Assembly: GCA_948787875.1 (NCBI GenBank)
Contig: CAQFKO010000002.1
Coordinates: forward strand, 1 to 48,378
Origin: an uncultured Eubacteriales bacterium
GTDB lineage: Bacteria; Bacillota; Clostridia; Christensenellales; UBA1242
Reading direction: 5' to 3'
DNA: 48,378 nucleotides
Positions 1-9,096 of this stretch are shown one piece after another; the first letter of the stretch is position 1; the number at the start of each line of letters is the position of its first letter. The notes beneath the pieces are model-generated. The model made no database searches and had not been told where the DNA came from. It saw only the letters and a program-made list of their open reading frames with translations. A program made the translations under genes and the position numbers.

Positions 1-4
1 AACA

Positions 5-36
5 AAAAAGCGAAAAAGCTGTTTTTGCCTTTTCGC
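5..36 (-). terminator. Intrinsic terminator of the lipoprotein gene
   Basis: A 10-bp hairpin at 10-36 (arms GCGAAAAGGC and GCTTTTTCGC on the minus strand, one G-U pair, 7-base loop) is followed on the minus strand by a T-run. It lies about 20 bases past the stop of the minus-strand lipoprotein gene. Confidence 0.8.
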
Positions 37-57
37 ATAAGTGTTTGTTAAAAAATA

Positions 58-1641
58 TTATTTTTCCAGCCTTATTTCGCCGTCGTTGAAAAAATTATCG
101 GGACTTATTTCGTCAATAATATCGCCGTAAGAATCAAGCAAAAGTTTGTCGTTTACGCCTGCCAAGGAAACATGATTGCTTGCAACAATGGTTCCCAAAT
201 TTTCGTTTCCGTAATTTACATCAATAGGTGAAGAAGCCTCAGAAGCAAAAAGCCCCACATTTTTTGCAAAAATATTTCCGCTTATTTTGCAGTCCAAAAA
301 TCTTACCACAGAAGCGTTGTCAACCACTCCAACAAAAGCAGAAACAGTTGTTCCCACAATGTCATAATCGCTTGTGCAATTATTAAAAATAATGTTTGCC
401 ATGTCAGTTATATAGGAAATAAACGGAGCATAATTTTCACTTGCGTCATTTGCACTGCCCGAAATATTTATGTTTGTTAAAGTTGTTATGCTTGAATCTG
501 CCACGCTTAATGCAAGCACAACCTCGCCACTTCCCAAAATGTTAAGATTGTTAATTTTTGCTCCCGAAAGTTTGTCAAAAACACAAATCCTTGTTTTTTC
601 TTCACTTGCATCAATGGTGATTGTGCAGTTGTTTCCGTCAAGTGTTCCGCAAAACATTCCCAAAGAGGCAACTTTGTGCTTAATTCCATAAGAGTCAGAA
701 ATATTATATTTTTCAATAACGGAAGCAGAAAGTTCCAAGTTTTTGGTTAACTTAAACTTTTCCGAAAAAAGCTTTCCGCCAAAAGAGCCAAGTTGGTCTG
801 CGCGTTCAATTAAATATGTGTCGGTAGTTTTGTTAAATGCAACAAAATCGATTTCTCCGCTTATCGGCAAATAAATGTCTGAGTTTGTTGGAATAAAGTT
901 ATAGTGCAAAGTGTTTTTGCCAAGAGAAAGGGAGGTTTCCAAAATTGTTGCCGTGCCTTCGATTTTGACAGTATTGTTGTCAAAAAATGAATTTTGAATT
1001 TGGTTTTTAAGGGTTTGAATTTGAGTTCCAATAACGCCAGCATCGGTAACATCGGCAGTGCTTAACTTTGGGAGAACTTTAAGCGAAATTTTTGCCGCTC
1101 CTTCGCAGGTGTTAAAGTTTGCGTTGTCGTTTGGGGTAAAGGTGTATGCAACCTCTTTTACTTGACCCAATTCGGTTCTTGAAAAAGTTGTTTGTTCCCA
1201 AGAAATGCTTCCTTCAACGATTTTGCCGTTAAACTCAAATTCAAAAGTGCGGTCGTTTAGGTTTGCGTCTATATCAAAATCAAATTCCGCTGTTTTTGGG
1301 CTTGGATTTGATTTTAAAACATTAAGTTGTTTTGAGCCTGTTATAATGTTGTATATTGCTGTGTCATAAGGCGTAAAAGTCCATTCATAAGAGGTTTTTG
1401 CCGTGGTAACGGTTTGACCCGCGTTCCAAACAATTGTTCCCGCAACACTATTCCCGCCTGCGGTTGCGCTGGCAGATATTGTTGGAAGATTTCCATAGGC
1501 ATAAACATCATTGGTGGAAACCGAAACGGAAATTTCAACATTTTGTTTTGCGGGCGGAGTTTTATCTTTGCAAGCAGAAAAAAACAATCCGCATACAAGT
1601 GCAACAATGGCACAAAAGCCAAATTTAAAAATCTTTCTCAT
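58..1641 (-). CDS. Putative surface lipoprotein with repeated beta-sandwich-like domains
   Basis: This encodes a predicted 527-residue exported lipoprotein. The reading frame extends upstream to 1674, but I place the start at 1641 because a GGAGG site (1646-1650) sits just before that ATG and a signal peptide begins there. Residues 1-24 are a basic N-terminus, a hydrophobic stretch and a lipobox ending FSAC, so Cys24 would be lipidated. After it come two or more related segments of roughly 80 residues, each containing a W(N/E)-type strand and an FTP(Y/N)D motif (about residues 30-110 and 115-190), as in bacterial Ig-like repeats of surface proteins. The C-terminal half (about residues 290-470) has short irregular repeats such as GTLDGNN and INNLNILG that resemble GLUG or beta-helix proteins. 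No enzyme motif was found. Binding or adhesion is inference only. The gene is monocistronic, with a palindrome over its promoter region. Confidence 0.75.
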   Translation of the reverse strand: MRKIFKFGFCAIVALVCGLFFSACKDKTPPAKQNVEISVSVSTNDVYAYGNLPTISASATAGGNSVAGTIVWNAGQTVTTAKTSYEWTFTPYDTAIYNIITGSKQLNVLKSNPSPKTAEFDFDIDANLNDRTFEFEFNGKIVEGSISWEQTTFSRTELGQVKEVAYTFTPNDNANFNTCEGAAKISLKVLPKLSTADVTDAGVIGTQIQTLKNQIQNSFFDNNTVKIEGTATILETSLSLGKNTLHYNFIPTNSDIYLPISGEIDFVAFNKTTDTYLIERADQLGSFGGKLFSEKFKLTKNLELSASVIEKYNISDSYGIKHKVASLGMFCGTLDGNNCTITIDASEEKTRICVFDKLSGAKINNLNILGSGEVVLALSVADSSITTLTNINISGSANDASENYAPFISYITDMANIIFNNCTSDYDIVGTTVSAFVGVVDNASVVRFLDCKISGNIFAKNVGLFASEASSPIDVNYGNENLGTIVASNHVSLAGVNDKLLLDSYGDIIDEISPDNFFNDGEIRLEK

Positions 1642-1665
1642 ATATCCTCCGATAGTAAGGAAAAA

Positions 1666-1681
1666 ACTATACAAGTATAGT
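1666..1681. promoter_or_regulatory. Operator-like palindrome upstream of the lipoprotein gene
   Basis: ACTATAC-AA-GTATAGT is a perfect inverted repeat with 7-bp arms, 25 bases upstream of the lipoprotein ATG. It contains a TATACT that could be the -10 box. A regulator binding here would control the lipoprotein gene; the regulator is unknown. Confidence 0.4.
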
Positions 1682-1747
1682 ATATATATTTTTATATATT
1701 TTCACAAATATTTTTGCGGAATTTTTCAACAATTTTCGCAAAAAGAA

Positions 1748-1771
1748 AAAACAGCAAAAATTTGCTGTTTT
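1748..1771 (-). terminator. Intrinsic terminator after dnaI
   Basis: Arms AAAACAGCAAA and TTTGCTGTTTT (11 bp) are separated by two A residues. They are followed on the minus strand by a T-rich tract (1738-1747), about 10 bases beyond the dnaI stop codon. Confidence 0.85.
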
Positions 1772-1780
1772 GATTTTCGA

Positions 1781-2737
1781 TTATTTTTCTCTTTGAACCA
1801 GCCTCAAATCTTGACCGCTTAAATGAAAAACCTGTCCGTCTTGCTTGCTGCATAGTCGCGAATAAATGCGTTCGTCATAGCGCTCATAGATATTTGCGGG
1901 CAAAAGGTTGGTGGTTACCAGCACGGGTTTGCCCAGCCTTTCGCGCTCAGAAAGCAAAAGAGTTAAATAATTTGTTGTAACATTTTTAAGCATCGGCTCT
2001 GTGCCGAGGTCGTCAATTACCAAAACGTCTGCATAAAGCAGTGCTTCAAGCCCGTTAGAGTTTGATTGATGCTTTCCTGTGTGAAAGTCCAAAAACTTTT
2101 GGTTCATTGCAAATGCCGACAAAAAGCAAACCGAAAGCCCCATTTTTATAAGTTCGCCCGCAAGACACTTTGAAATATAAGTTTTTCCAAGCCCCGTGCC
2201 TCCGCAAATAGTCAGCCTGCGCTTTTTTACATTAGGATATTTTTTTAACCATTTTTGCAAATAGTTTTTAAGTTTTAACATCTGCTCTTTTTGAGCGGGG
2301 TCAGAAATAAGTTCAATATCAAATTTGTCAAAATCAAGCATATCTCCGCCGTCAAGCCCTTGAAGCTTAACAAGTTGAGTGGTTCGTCTTGTCTTATAGC
2401 AATCGCACATTTTTCCTTGAACAAAGCCTGTGTCAAAACATTTGTTGCAAGAGTATTTTGGTTTGAGGTCGGATTCGGAAAGTTTCATCATTTTAAGCAG
2501 TTTCGCACGTTCAAGTTTTAACTGTTTAAGAAGCTCTTGCAAGGGTTTAAGTTGCTCTGATTTAGGAAATTCCGCCTTTATTTTTGCAATTTCAAATTCA
2601 AGCTCTTTCTCGATTTTTTCAAGTTTTACAAAGGCCGGCACACTTCTGGCTTTGCGAATGTTCGCCTCTGCCTTTTTTTGTGCCTTTGCTCTTTTAGCAG
2701 CATATTCTCTTTGCAAAATCAAATCTATATTATCCAT
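1781..2737 (-). CDS. dnaI: Primosomal helicase loader, DnaI/DnaC-like AAA+ ATPase
   Basis: This 318-residue AAA+ ATPase matches loaders that place the replicative helicase on DNA at the origin or at stalled forks. Residues 1-90 are lysine-rich and probably coiled coil. A zinc-binding cluster follows (C97, C100, C111, C113). The AAA+ core has Walker A GGTGLGKT (179-186), Walker B VLVIDDLG (238-245), a sensor-1 TTN (275-277) and YSRL with a likely arginine finger at about R294. The order of N-terminal helical region, zinc cluster and ATPase fits DnaI of Bacillus. The start is supported by an AAGGAAAA site. The DnaD-domain gene lies 20 bases upstream, so the two are probably one transcript, as in the Bacillus dnaB-dnaI pair. 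Confidence 0.9.
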   Translation of the reverse strand: MDNIDLILQREYAAKRAKAQKKAEANIRKARSVPAFVKLEKIEKELEFEIAKIKAEFPKSEQLKPLQELLKQLKLERAKLLKMMKLSESDLKPKYSCNKCFDTGFVQGKMCDCYKTRRTTQLVKLQGLDGGDMLDFDKFDIELISDPAQKEQMLKLKNYLQKWLKKYPNVKKRRLTICGGTGLGKTYISKCLAGELIKMGLSVCFLSAFAMNQKFLDFHTGKHQSNSNGLEALLYADVLVIDDLGTEPMLKNVTTNYLTLLLSERERLGKPVLVTTNLLPANIYERYDERIYSRLCSKQDGQVFHLSGQDLRLVQREK

Positions 2738-2757
2738 AAATTTTCCTTAAATATTTT

Positions 2758-4212
2758 TTAAATTTCAACGTCATCAAGAGAGTCAAAAACCGCAGATAAC
2801 TCAGCATGAGAGTAGTTTCTTGTTTCAAAATTGTTTTCTGATTTTGTTTTTGTTTCCAAACCTTTAAGTTCTTTGTTTGCTTTAAGTTTTTCTTCGATTT
2901 GTTTGGTTGTGATTGCACCTTGTTCATGAAGATTTGCAAGCACTCTGTTAATGTAAGAAATCGGATTGGTTTTGTCTTTAAAGTTAGAGGAAACAAGCAA
3001 AATCTGGTCGTGAAGATAGCCCCAATTTTCCGTCCACATTTTATAGCAATCACGGTCATAAGCCGTAACATTTCGTTCAAGTCCGGCAGTTGCCAAAACT
3101 TCTTTTATCTTTTCGTCGGTAAGTAAAACGGCGTCGATATACTTTTCTATGGAAGGTAGGGTAACAAGTCCGAGTTTATAAAATTTTTGAAGAGTTATAT
3201 TAAAGCCTTCAAGAGTTCTGATGCTTTGCTTAAAGCAATAGTTGCTTAAAAACATAAGCGTTTCAAGACCATAACCTTTGTTTGCCCAATCAACAACATA
3301 GTTGTTAACAACGGTTTCGTAATCGCCGTAATAAAGCCCCAAGTTTTTTGAAACGGCTTTTGCAATTTCAAACAAATTTTCACGCTGACTTGAAAATTCT
3401 TCGATTTCTTCCATTGTCAAAAGTTTAAGTTCAAAATATTTTGTTAAAATTTCGTCAAGCTTTGCAACCCCTCCCGATTTAATCGTCTTTGCCACTTCCA
3501 CAATAACTCCGTGAGTAAAGCCAAGTTTGGTTGTCCATTTAATATAGCAGTTGCGTTCTTCAATATCCGAATCCCTTTTGATTTTAAGAGCCGACAAAAC
3601 ACTTTTAAGTTCTTTGCTTGAACGCTCTTGTTCCAAAAACTTTTCTTCAACAGTTTCAAAGGTTTTAAGTCCTTCTTCCGCAAAACTTCTTGCAACTGCC
3701 AAAATGTATGCATAATTTATTGAACCGCCTTTAAGGCTTGTGCAATATTTAGCAATCAGCAAAACTGCCTCTGGCTCAAAATGATAGGTTTCAATCAAAG
3801 TGTAATATTCATTAAATTCGGCAGGTGTAATCATTCTGCCCGAAATAACCTCTTGCATTTGCTTGTTAAAGTCAGAAAATTTAGACTTATTTCTAATTTT
3901 CAAACTTCCGCTGTTTGACCTTACGGGCAAATATTTGATTTGAAGCGGATTTTTAGATGCAATTTGCACCAGCCCCGCATCTTGCCAATAAGAAAAACTT
4001 TTAACCACTTGTTCTTCGGTGAGCGACAAAGTTCTTGAAATAGTGTCAAGATTGTTTTCTTCTGCGATAGGATTAGAGCAAAGGCTAAGCCCAAACAGAT
4101 ACACTTTAACATCTTCACCTGTGGCTTGTGGCAAAAACTCATTCAAAAAGCGGTTGTCCAGCACTGTGTAGCCGTCCAACACCAACTTGCTGGAATAAGA
4201 GCAAAGTAGCAT
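2758..4212 (-). CDS. DnaD-domain replication initiation protein (DnaB/DnaD-like)
   Basis: This 484-residue protein has an N-terminal winged-helix-like region and two DnaD-type helical domains. The first, around residues 140-205, includes EYYTLIETYHFEP and YILAVARSF. The second, around 395-450, includes CYKMWTENWG and YINRVLANLHEQG. A weaker copy may lie near residues 220-265 (CYIKWTTKLG). Such proteins bind DNA, remodel the origin and bring in the helicase loader; in Bacillus the equivalent is DnaB (not the helicase) or DnaD. A perfect AGGAGG site lies just upstream of the ATG. The DnaI-type loader follows directly, which supports a shared role in primosome assembly. I cannot say from sequence alone whether it is the functional DnaB or DnaD, so no symbol is given. 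Confidence 0.85.
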   Translation of the reverse strand: MLLCSYSSKLVLDGYTVLDNRFLNEFLPQATGEDVKVYLFGLSLCSNPIAEENNLDTISRTLSLTEEQVVKSFSYWQDAGLVQIASKNPLQIKYLPVRSNSGSLKIRNKSKFSDFNKQMQEVISGRMITPAEFNEYYTLIETYHFEPEAVLLIAKYCTSLKGGSINYAYILAVARSFAEEGLKTFETVEEKFLEQERSSKELKSVLSALKIKRDSDIEERNCYIKWTTKLGFTHGVIVEVAKTIKSGGVAKLDEILTKYFELKLLTMEEIEEFSSQRENLFEIAKAVSKNLGLYYGDYETVVNNYVVDWANKGYGLETLMFLSNYCFKQSIRTLEGFNITLQKFYKLGLVTLPSIEKYIDAVLLTDEKIKEVLATAGLERNVTAYDRDCYKMWTENWGYLHDQILLVSSNFKDKTNPISYINRVLANLHEQGAITTKQIEEKLKANKELKGLETKTKSENNFETRNYSHAELSAVFDSLDDVEI

Positions 4213-4241
4213 AGTTAAATTCCTCCTGCGTGCAAAAATAA

Positions 4242-4270
4242 TTGCAAAATTTGTAAAACCCGTTTATAAT
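4242..4270 (+). promoter_or_regulatory. sbcD promoter
   Basis: -35 TTGCAA (4242-4247), a 17-base spacer and -10 TATAAT (4265-4270). The predicted leader is about 64 bases long. Confidence 0.7.
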
Positions 4271-4340
4271 ACTTATAATAACACTATTAAAACAAAATTT
4301 CAACAACAAATCAAATGAAATTGTTAATTGGAGGGGCTTT

Positions 4341-5507
4341 GTGAAATTTTTACATACATCAGATTGGCATTTGGGCGTAAAAACTAATGGAAGAGATAGA
4401 CTCTGTGAGCAAAAAAAAGTGCTTGAAGAGATTTTGTCTATTGCCAACTATGAAAATGTTGATACTATTATTGTTGCGGGCGATGTGTTTAACACATCTA
4501 GTCCTTCGGCAGAGGCAGAAGAGTTGTTTTTTGACACGATAGAAAAGTTTTCGGCAGGCGGTGACCGCTTTGTTTTGGTTATTGCGGGCAATCATGATGA
4601 TCCAACAAGGCTTGCTGCGGGGCTACCTCTTGCAACCAAGCACAATATTGCTATCGTGGGCGGGCTTGAAAAGATCGACGAAAAGTTATTTAACAGAAAC
4701 GCTCTTGTTCAGGTTGTAGAAACAGGAAAGGGATATATTAAGCTTCAAAAGAATGAAGAACTTGTTTGTTTGGCATATTTGCCTTATCCTACCGAAACAA
4801 GAATTGACGAAAAACTAGATGGCGAACTTTCGCTTGACGAAAAGGTAAAACTTTGGGCGGGCATTGGTTCTGCCGCCTTTTCCGAAAGGTCGCTCAATGT
4901 GTTTGTTTCTCACTTGTTTATGGTGGGAGCAAATCTTAGTAGCGGAAAGGTAAAGGTGGGTGACCTTATGGCTGTTTCAAAGTCATCGCTTCCAAAGTCA
5001 GACTACACTGCGCTTGGGCATTTGCATGCACCACAGGAATTTCCGGGCAAGGTTTTTTACAGCGGAGCAATAACAAAACTCACTCCTCTTCAAAAAGACC
5101 TTTCGGTTGTTGTGTTTGAAAGCGAAAGCGGAAAGTTGCTTGAAACAAAAACAGTGGTTTTGACCGCTCCCGCAAAATACGAAAAGATTTCGGTGGGTTC
5201 TGTTGAAGAGGCGGAAGAAAAGCTTGCGGGCTATGACGATAATGATATCGTAGAGTTAGAGATTGTTCAAACCGAACCGCTGTCAGCATCTGCGTTAAAA
5301 GAATTAAAGAAAAATCATCAGTGCATTACCGCCATATCTTTGGTGCTTAAAAATGAAGAGAATGAAAAGATATCGAAGGGAAGAAAACTTCTTAGCGACA
5401 CAGAACTATTCAGACAATTTTATTTTGATGCAAAGGGATTTGAACCCTCTGACGATTTGGTAAAGATGTTTTTAGAGTGCAAAGGAGAAGAGAATGAAAC
5501 CGATTAA
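4341..5507 (+). CDS. sbcD: Exonuclease SbcCD, nuclease subunit SbcD
   Basis: This is the 388-residue Mre11-type nuclease of the SbcCD complex, which processes DNA hairpins and double-strand ends. The calcineurin-like metal site is complete: D8 and H10 (SDWHLG), D48 (GDVF), N84-H85-D86 (GNHDD), H191 (VSHLF), and H227 and H229 (GHLH). The C-terminal part of about 120 residues would hold the capping domain that contacts SbcC. The start is a GTG at 4341, preceded by a strong GGAGGGG at 4330-4336. The stop codon overlaps sbcC by 14 bases, which implies translational coupling and balanced subunit production. Confidence 0.95.
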   Translation: MKFLHTSDWHLGVKTNGRDRLCEQKKVLEEILSIANYENVDTIIVAGDVFNTSSPSAEAEELFFDTIEKFSAGGDRFVLVIAGNHDDPTRLAAGLPLATKHNIAIVGGLEKIDEKLFNRNALVQVVETGKGYIKLQKNEELVCLAYLPYPTETRIDEKLDGELSLDEKVKLWAGIGSAAFSERSLNVFVSHLFMVGANLSSGKVKVGDLMAVSKSSLPKSDYTALGHLHAPQEFPGKVFYSGAITKLTPLQKDLSVVVFESESGKLLETKTVVLTAPAKYEKISVGSVEEAEEKLAGYDDNDIVELEIVQTEPLSASALKELKKNHQCITAISLVLKNEENEKISKGRKLLSDTELFRQFYFDAKGFEPSDDLVKMFLECKGEENETD

Positions 5508-8500
5508 ACTTGAAATTGAAGGGCTTAACAGTTTTGAAACCAAGCAAGTTCTTGATTTCAGACAGCTTGGCAGTGGCGTTTTTGGCATTTTCGGAAAAAC
5601 CGGAAGCGGAAAGTCAACAATTTTAGATGCAATAACGCTGGCTCTTTATGGTTGCGTGGAACGCTCAAAACAAAACATAGATTTTATTAACACAAAATGC
5701 AAAAAAGCGACGGTAACTTTGGAGTTTGAACTTTTTGCATCTGGCAAAAACCGAACCTTTACAATTTCGCGCAGTTTTGTGGTAAGAAAAAACGGAGTAG
5801 AGAGTTCTGCCATGCTCACAAGAAACCACAAAAGCGGAGAAAGTGAACTTATTGCAGAAACCGTAACCAAGGTCAATGAACAAATAAACAAATATTTGGG
5901 GCTAGGAGTTGACGAGTTTTCAAAGTGTATCGCGCTACCTCAGGGCGAGTTTTCCGCATTTTTAAAAGCTAATCCCTCAAAGCGAACCGAAATAATGAGC
6001 AACATTTTTGACCTTTCAAAATATGGCGAAAGGTTAGGTCAGGCAGTAAGGCGAAAACTTGATGAGGCAGACAAAGAGGTGACTGCTCTTTCTGCCAGCA
6101 TTGAGCATGTTGCCTTTGCCACAGACGAATTTTTGGAGAAAGCGAAGGCATCGCTTGAAAGTTATAGCGGAGAATATAAGCAAGTTAGCGAAAGTTTAAA
6201 GAGCAAGTCTTATGAACACGCCGAATTGTCAAGAGCAATTGAGGCAAAGAAAAAGCTTGATGAGTTAAACAAAAAGTTAGAAACTCTCAATTGGCAAAAA
6301 TCCGAAATCGACAAATTAAAAATAGAAGCGGAAAAAAATGCTAGCGCAAATCAAATAAAAACAGATTATGATAAGTTAAAGACTGCAACTTTTGACGAAA
6401 AAGAGTTGACCGAAAAAATAGGAAATTTAAATGAAATAAAACTAAGGGCAAGGTCAGAATTAGACGAAGCCTTGCTGGAATTTCAAGACTTTGAAAAGAT
6501 TTATAAAGAAAAAACTTATGAGCTTAATGCAAAGCTTGCAAGGTTGGGAGAGCTTGACAGCCTTTCGGAAGAATTAAAAAGCTATCAAAATGAAAAAGAG
6601 CATATTTCAAAAAAGATTGATGCAAAAAGGCAAGAGCTTGCAAAGGCGGGCGAAAACTTAAATTATATTCAATCCAATTTGGTGAAAATAGAAGAAGAAA
6701 TTTCTTTGATAAATGGGTTTATCGAAGCATACAAGCCTGATGTTGATTTGTCTTATGCGCTTGAACAAACCAAGGGCATAGAGAGCGAAATTATTTTGAT
6801 TGACGAATTTTATAAACTTGTAGAAAATTTGGTAGACCAAACAAATGCAGACTTAGAGAGCGTAAGAGAAGAATATAATTCGGCAATAAAGCAAGAAAAA
6901 GATTTCGCAGAAAAACGCAAGCAGATTCAAAACTCTATTGAGGTGGCTTTTGAAGACAACAATTCCAGCAGTTTTAACAAGCTAAGAAGTTGCGACAAAC
7001 AATTAGAGGGAATGTTTGAAGTTGGCACAAAGGTAGACGCCGTCACTGCCACAATAAACAAAATTCATTTAGACACCGAAGAGCGAATGGCAACCGTGTC
7101 TGTGCTTTGCGAGCAAATCGAATCAGAGCAAGAAAAACTTGCCGAAGAAGAGGCAAAAATTGTTGCCAAAGAAAAAGAGCTTGAAAAGGCAAGAGAGGTA
7201 AGAGAAGAATTTTTGGGCAGCAATGTAATTTCACTTATTGCCTCAAAGCTTCAAATAGGAGATTATTGTCCTGTTTGTGGTGAAAGGGCAATGCAAAGGC
7301 ATTATGCGGAAAATCTTGACCTTTCTGCCGCCGATGGTGAAATCAGTTTGATAAAAACCTCTTTAAAATCAATCAGATTCGAGCGCGACAAAATTTTTAC
7401 AAATCTAGTTTCTTTAAAATCAAGATACGAGTTTGAAAAAGAGCAGATAGAAATAAACAAGCAAGAGCTAAACAAACTTGCAGAATCAAAAGCGGAACTT
7501 TATCAAAAATATGTAGACAGAAATGATAACAGCAAAGAAAATTTTGAAAAACTTAAAGGACTTTTGATAAAAACATCAGAAAGTTTAGAGGCACTAATTG
7601 ACCTTCAAGCCGAAATTCGTGATGCAGAGCAAAGGGTAATAATAAACAAAACCCAAGCGGGAACAAAGCTAACGGTTTATGGCAATTATTTGGAAAGCTT
7701 GATAGATGTGCTTTATGAGCTTCAAAAGAAAAAGGCTGAGCGCGAATTTGCAATCTATAATTTAAGCGAAAAGTACAAAAATTTAAAGGAATACAAAAAG
7801 CAAATTGCAGAAGGCAAAAATATCGAACTTTTAATAGACAGCAAAAAAGAACAAAAATACAAACTTCGTGATAACGAACTTGAATTGGAAAAAGAAAAGG
7901 AATCCGCTCAAAAGCTTATTTCTTCCATAAGCACGGAAATCGAGGTGCTTAACGAAAAACTTTCAAATGCCGTTAAGTTAATCAATTTAACAAAGGCAAA
8001 AATAACAACAAGCGGTGTTCCGGAAGGTGCTTCGGTTGAAGAAGAAAAAGAAGAGATTAAAAAAGAACTTTTAAAACTTAAATTCGATTACGAAACCGCA
8101 GAACTTAAAGTTGTAAGTGCAAAAGAAAATTTAAGCAGAACCGAAAACGAATTTAATGTTAAGTCTTCAATTCTTATTTCAAAACGCAGTGAAATCAACA
8201 ATCTTGAAAAGCATATCAATAAATGTATGCAAGACGCAGGTTTCAAAGAAAACAGCGAACTTGAAAAATATTTTATTTTAGGAAGCGAACTAAAAGCAAA
8301 AGAAGAGCATATTGCAGAGTTTGAAAGCGAATTAAAATTAACCGAAATTCAAAGGGCAGAACTGCTTGGCTCTGTTCCTGAAAATACCGATAGTGAAAGG
8401 GAAAAACAACTAAGAGCAGATATTGAAACACTTGAACAAAGAGTTAAACTGCTTTCCGAAAATGTGGGCGAAGCAAGGGCGGAGTTTGACAGAGTTAAAA

Positions 8501-9057
8501 AGGCTCATGAAAAGAACAAAGAAATTTCGGAACAACTGTCAAAACAAACTCACAAACTCGATTTGGCAAAAGAGCTTTCTTCGCTTTTAAAAGGCAAAGC
8601 TCTTGCGGAATATGTTGCGGAAGAGTATTTGTCTGAAATTACAAGTGAAGCCAGCCGAAAACTTGAACTGCTTCTTGACGGACAATATTCACTTAGATTT
8701 AAAAACAAAGAGTTTGTTGTTGAAGACAATTTTAATGGCGGAGAAGAGCGCCCAGCCAGCACACTTTCTGGTGGCGAAACCTTCCTTGTAAGTTTAAGCT
8801 TGGCACTTTCTATCTCAGAGAGTATTTCAATGCTGTCTGAGAGAAGCATGGAATTCTTCTTCTTAGACGAGGGATTCGGAACGCTTGACGGCGAGCTTGT
8901 TGATACTGCAATAAATGCACTATATAAGTTAGAGAGCCAAAATTTCAAAATCGGATTGATTTCTCATGTGGCAGAGCTTGCAGACCAAATCAAAAACAAA
9001 GTTATAGTAACAAAAACTTCAAGCGGTTCAAAATTAAAAATAGAACATTCGTTATAA
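5494..9057 (+). CDS. sbcC: Exonuclease SbcCD, SMC-like ATPase subunit SbcC
   Basis: This 1187-residue Rad50/SMC-type ATPase partners SbcD. Walker A is GKTGSGKST (34-42), close to the N-terminus. About 400 residues of Glu/Lys-rich coiled coil lead to a zinc hook CPVC (592-595) at the midpoint, and a return coil runs to the C-terminal lobe. That lobe carries the ABC signature TLSGGE (1090-1095) and Walker B FFFLDE (1121-1126). A QGEF Q-loop segment lies near residue 150. Both ATPase halves and the hook are intact. An AAGGAG site inside the end of sbcD sets the start. A strong terminator follows at once. Confidence 0.95.
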   Translation: MKPIKLEIEGLNSFETKQVLDFRQLGSGVFGIFGKTGSGKSTILDAITLALYGCVERSKQNIDFINTKCKKATVTLEFELFASGKNRTFTISRSFVVRKNGVESSAMLTRNHKSGESELIAETVTKVNEQINKYLGLGVDEFSKCIALPQGEFSAFLKANPSKRTEIMSNIFDLSKYGERLGQAVRRKLDEADKEVTALSASIEHVAFATDEFLEKAKASLESYSGEYKQVSESLKSKSYEHAELSRAIEAKKKLDELNKKLETLNWQKSEIDKLKIEAEKNASANQIKTDYDKLKTATFDEKELTEKIGNLNEIKLRARSELDEALLEFQDFEKIYKEKTYELNAKLARLGELDSLSEELKSYQNEKEHISKKIDAKRQELAKAGENLNYIQSNLVKIEEEISLINGFIEAYKPDVDLSYALEQTKGIESEIILIDEFYKLVENLVDQTNADLESVREEYNSAIKQEKDFAEKRKQIQNSIEVAFEDNNSSSFNKLRSCDKQLEGMFEVGTKVDAVTATINKIHLDTEERMATVSVLCEQIESEQEKLAEEEAKIVAKEKELEKAREVREEFLGSNVISLIASKLQIGDYCPVCGERAMQRHYAENLDLSAADGEISLIKTSLKSIRFERDKIFTNLVSLKSRYEFEKEQIEINKQELNKLAESKAELYQKYVDRNDNSKENFEKLKGLLIKTSESLEALIDLQAEIRDAEQRVIINKTQAGTKLTVYGNYLESLIDVLYELQKKKAEREFAIYNLSEKYKNLKEYKKQIAEGKNIELLIDSKKEQKYKLRDNELELEKEKESAQKLISSISTEIEVLNEKLSNAVKLINLTKAKITTSGVPEGASVEEEKEEIKKELLKLKFDYETAELKVVSAKENLSRTENEFNVKSSILISKRSEINNLEKHINKCMQDAGFKENSELEKYFILGSELKAKEEHIAEFESELKLTEIQRAELLGSVPENTDSEREKQLRADIETLEQRVKLLSENVGEARAEFDRVKKAHEKNKEISEQLSKQTHKLDLAKELSSLLKGKALAEYVAEEYLSEITSEASRKLELLLDGQYSLRFKNKEFVVEDNFNGGEERPASTLSGGETFLVSLSLALSISESISMLSERSMEFFFLDEGFGTLDGELVDTAINALYKLESQNFKIGLISHVAELADQIKNKVIVTKTSSGSKLKIEHSL

Positions 9058-9070
9058 TTAGTAAAAAAAC

Positions 9071-9096
9071 AAAACCACCTTGTTTCAGGTGGTTTT
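9071..9096. terminator. Bidirectional terminator between sbcC and the minus-strand gene
   Basis: AAAACCACCT and AGGTGGTTTT form a 10-bp stem with a 6-base loop. T-runs follow on both strands, so it can end sbcC and the convergent gene, whose stop codon touches the stem. Confidence 0.85.
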
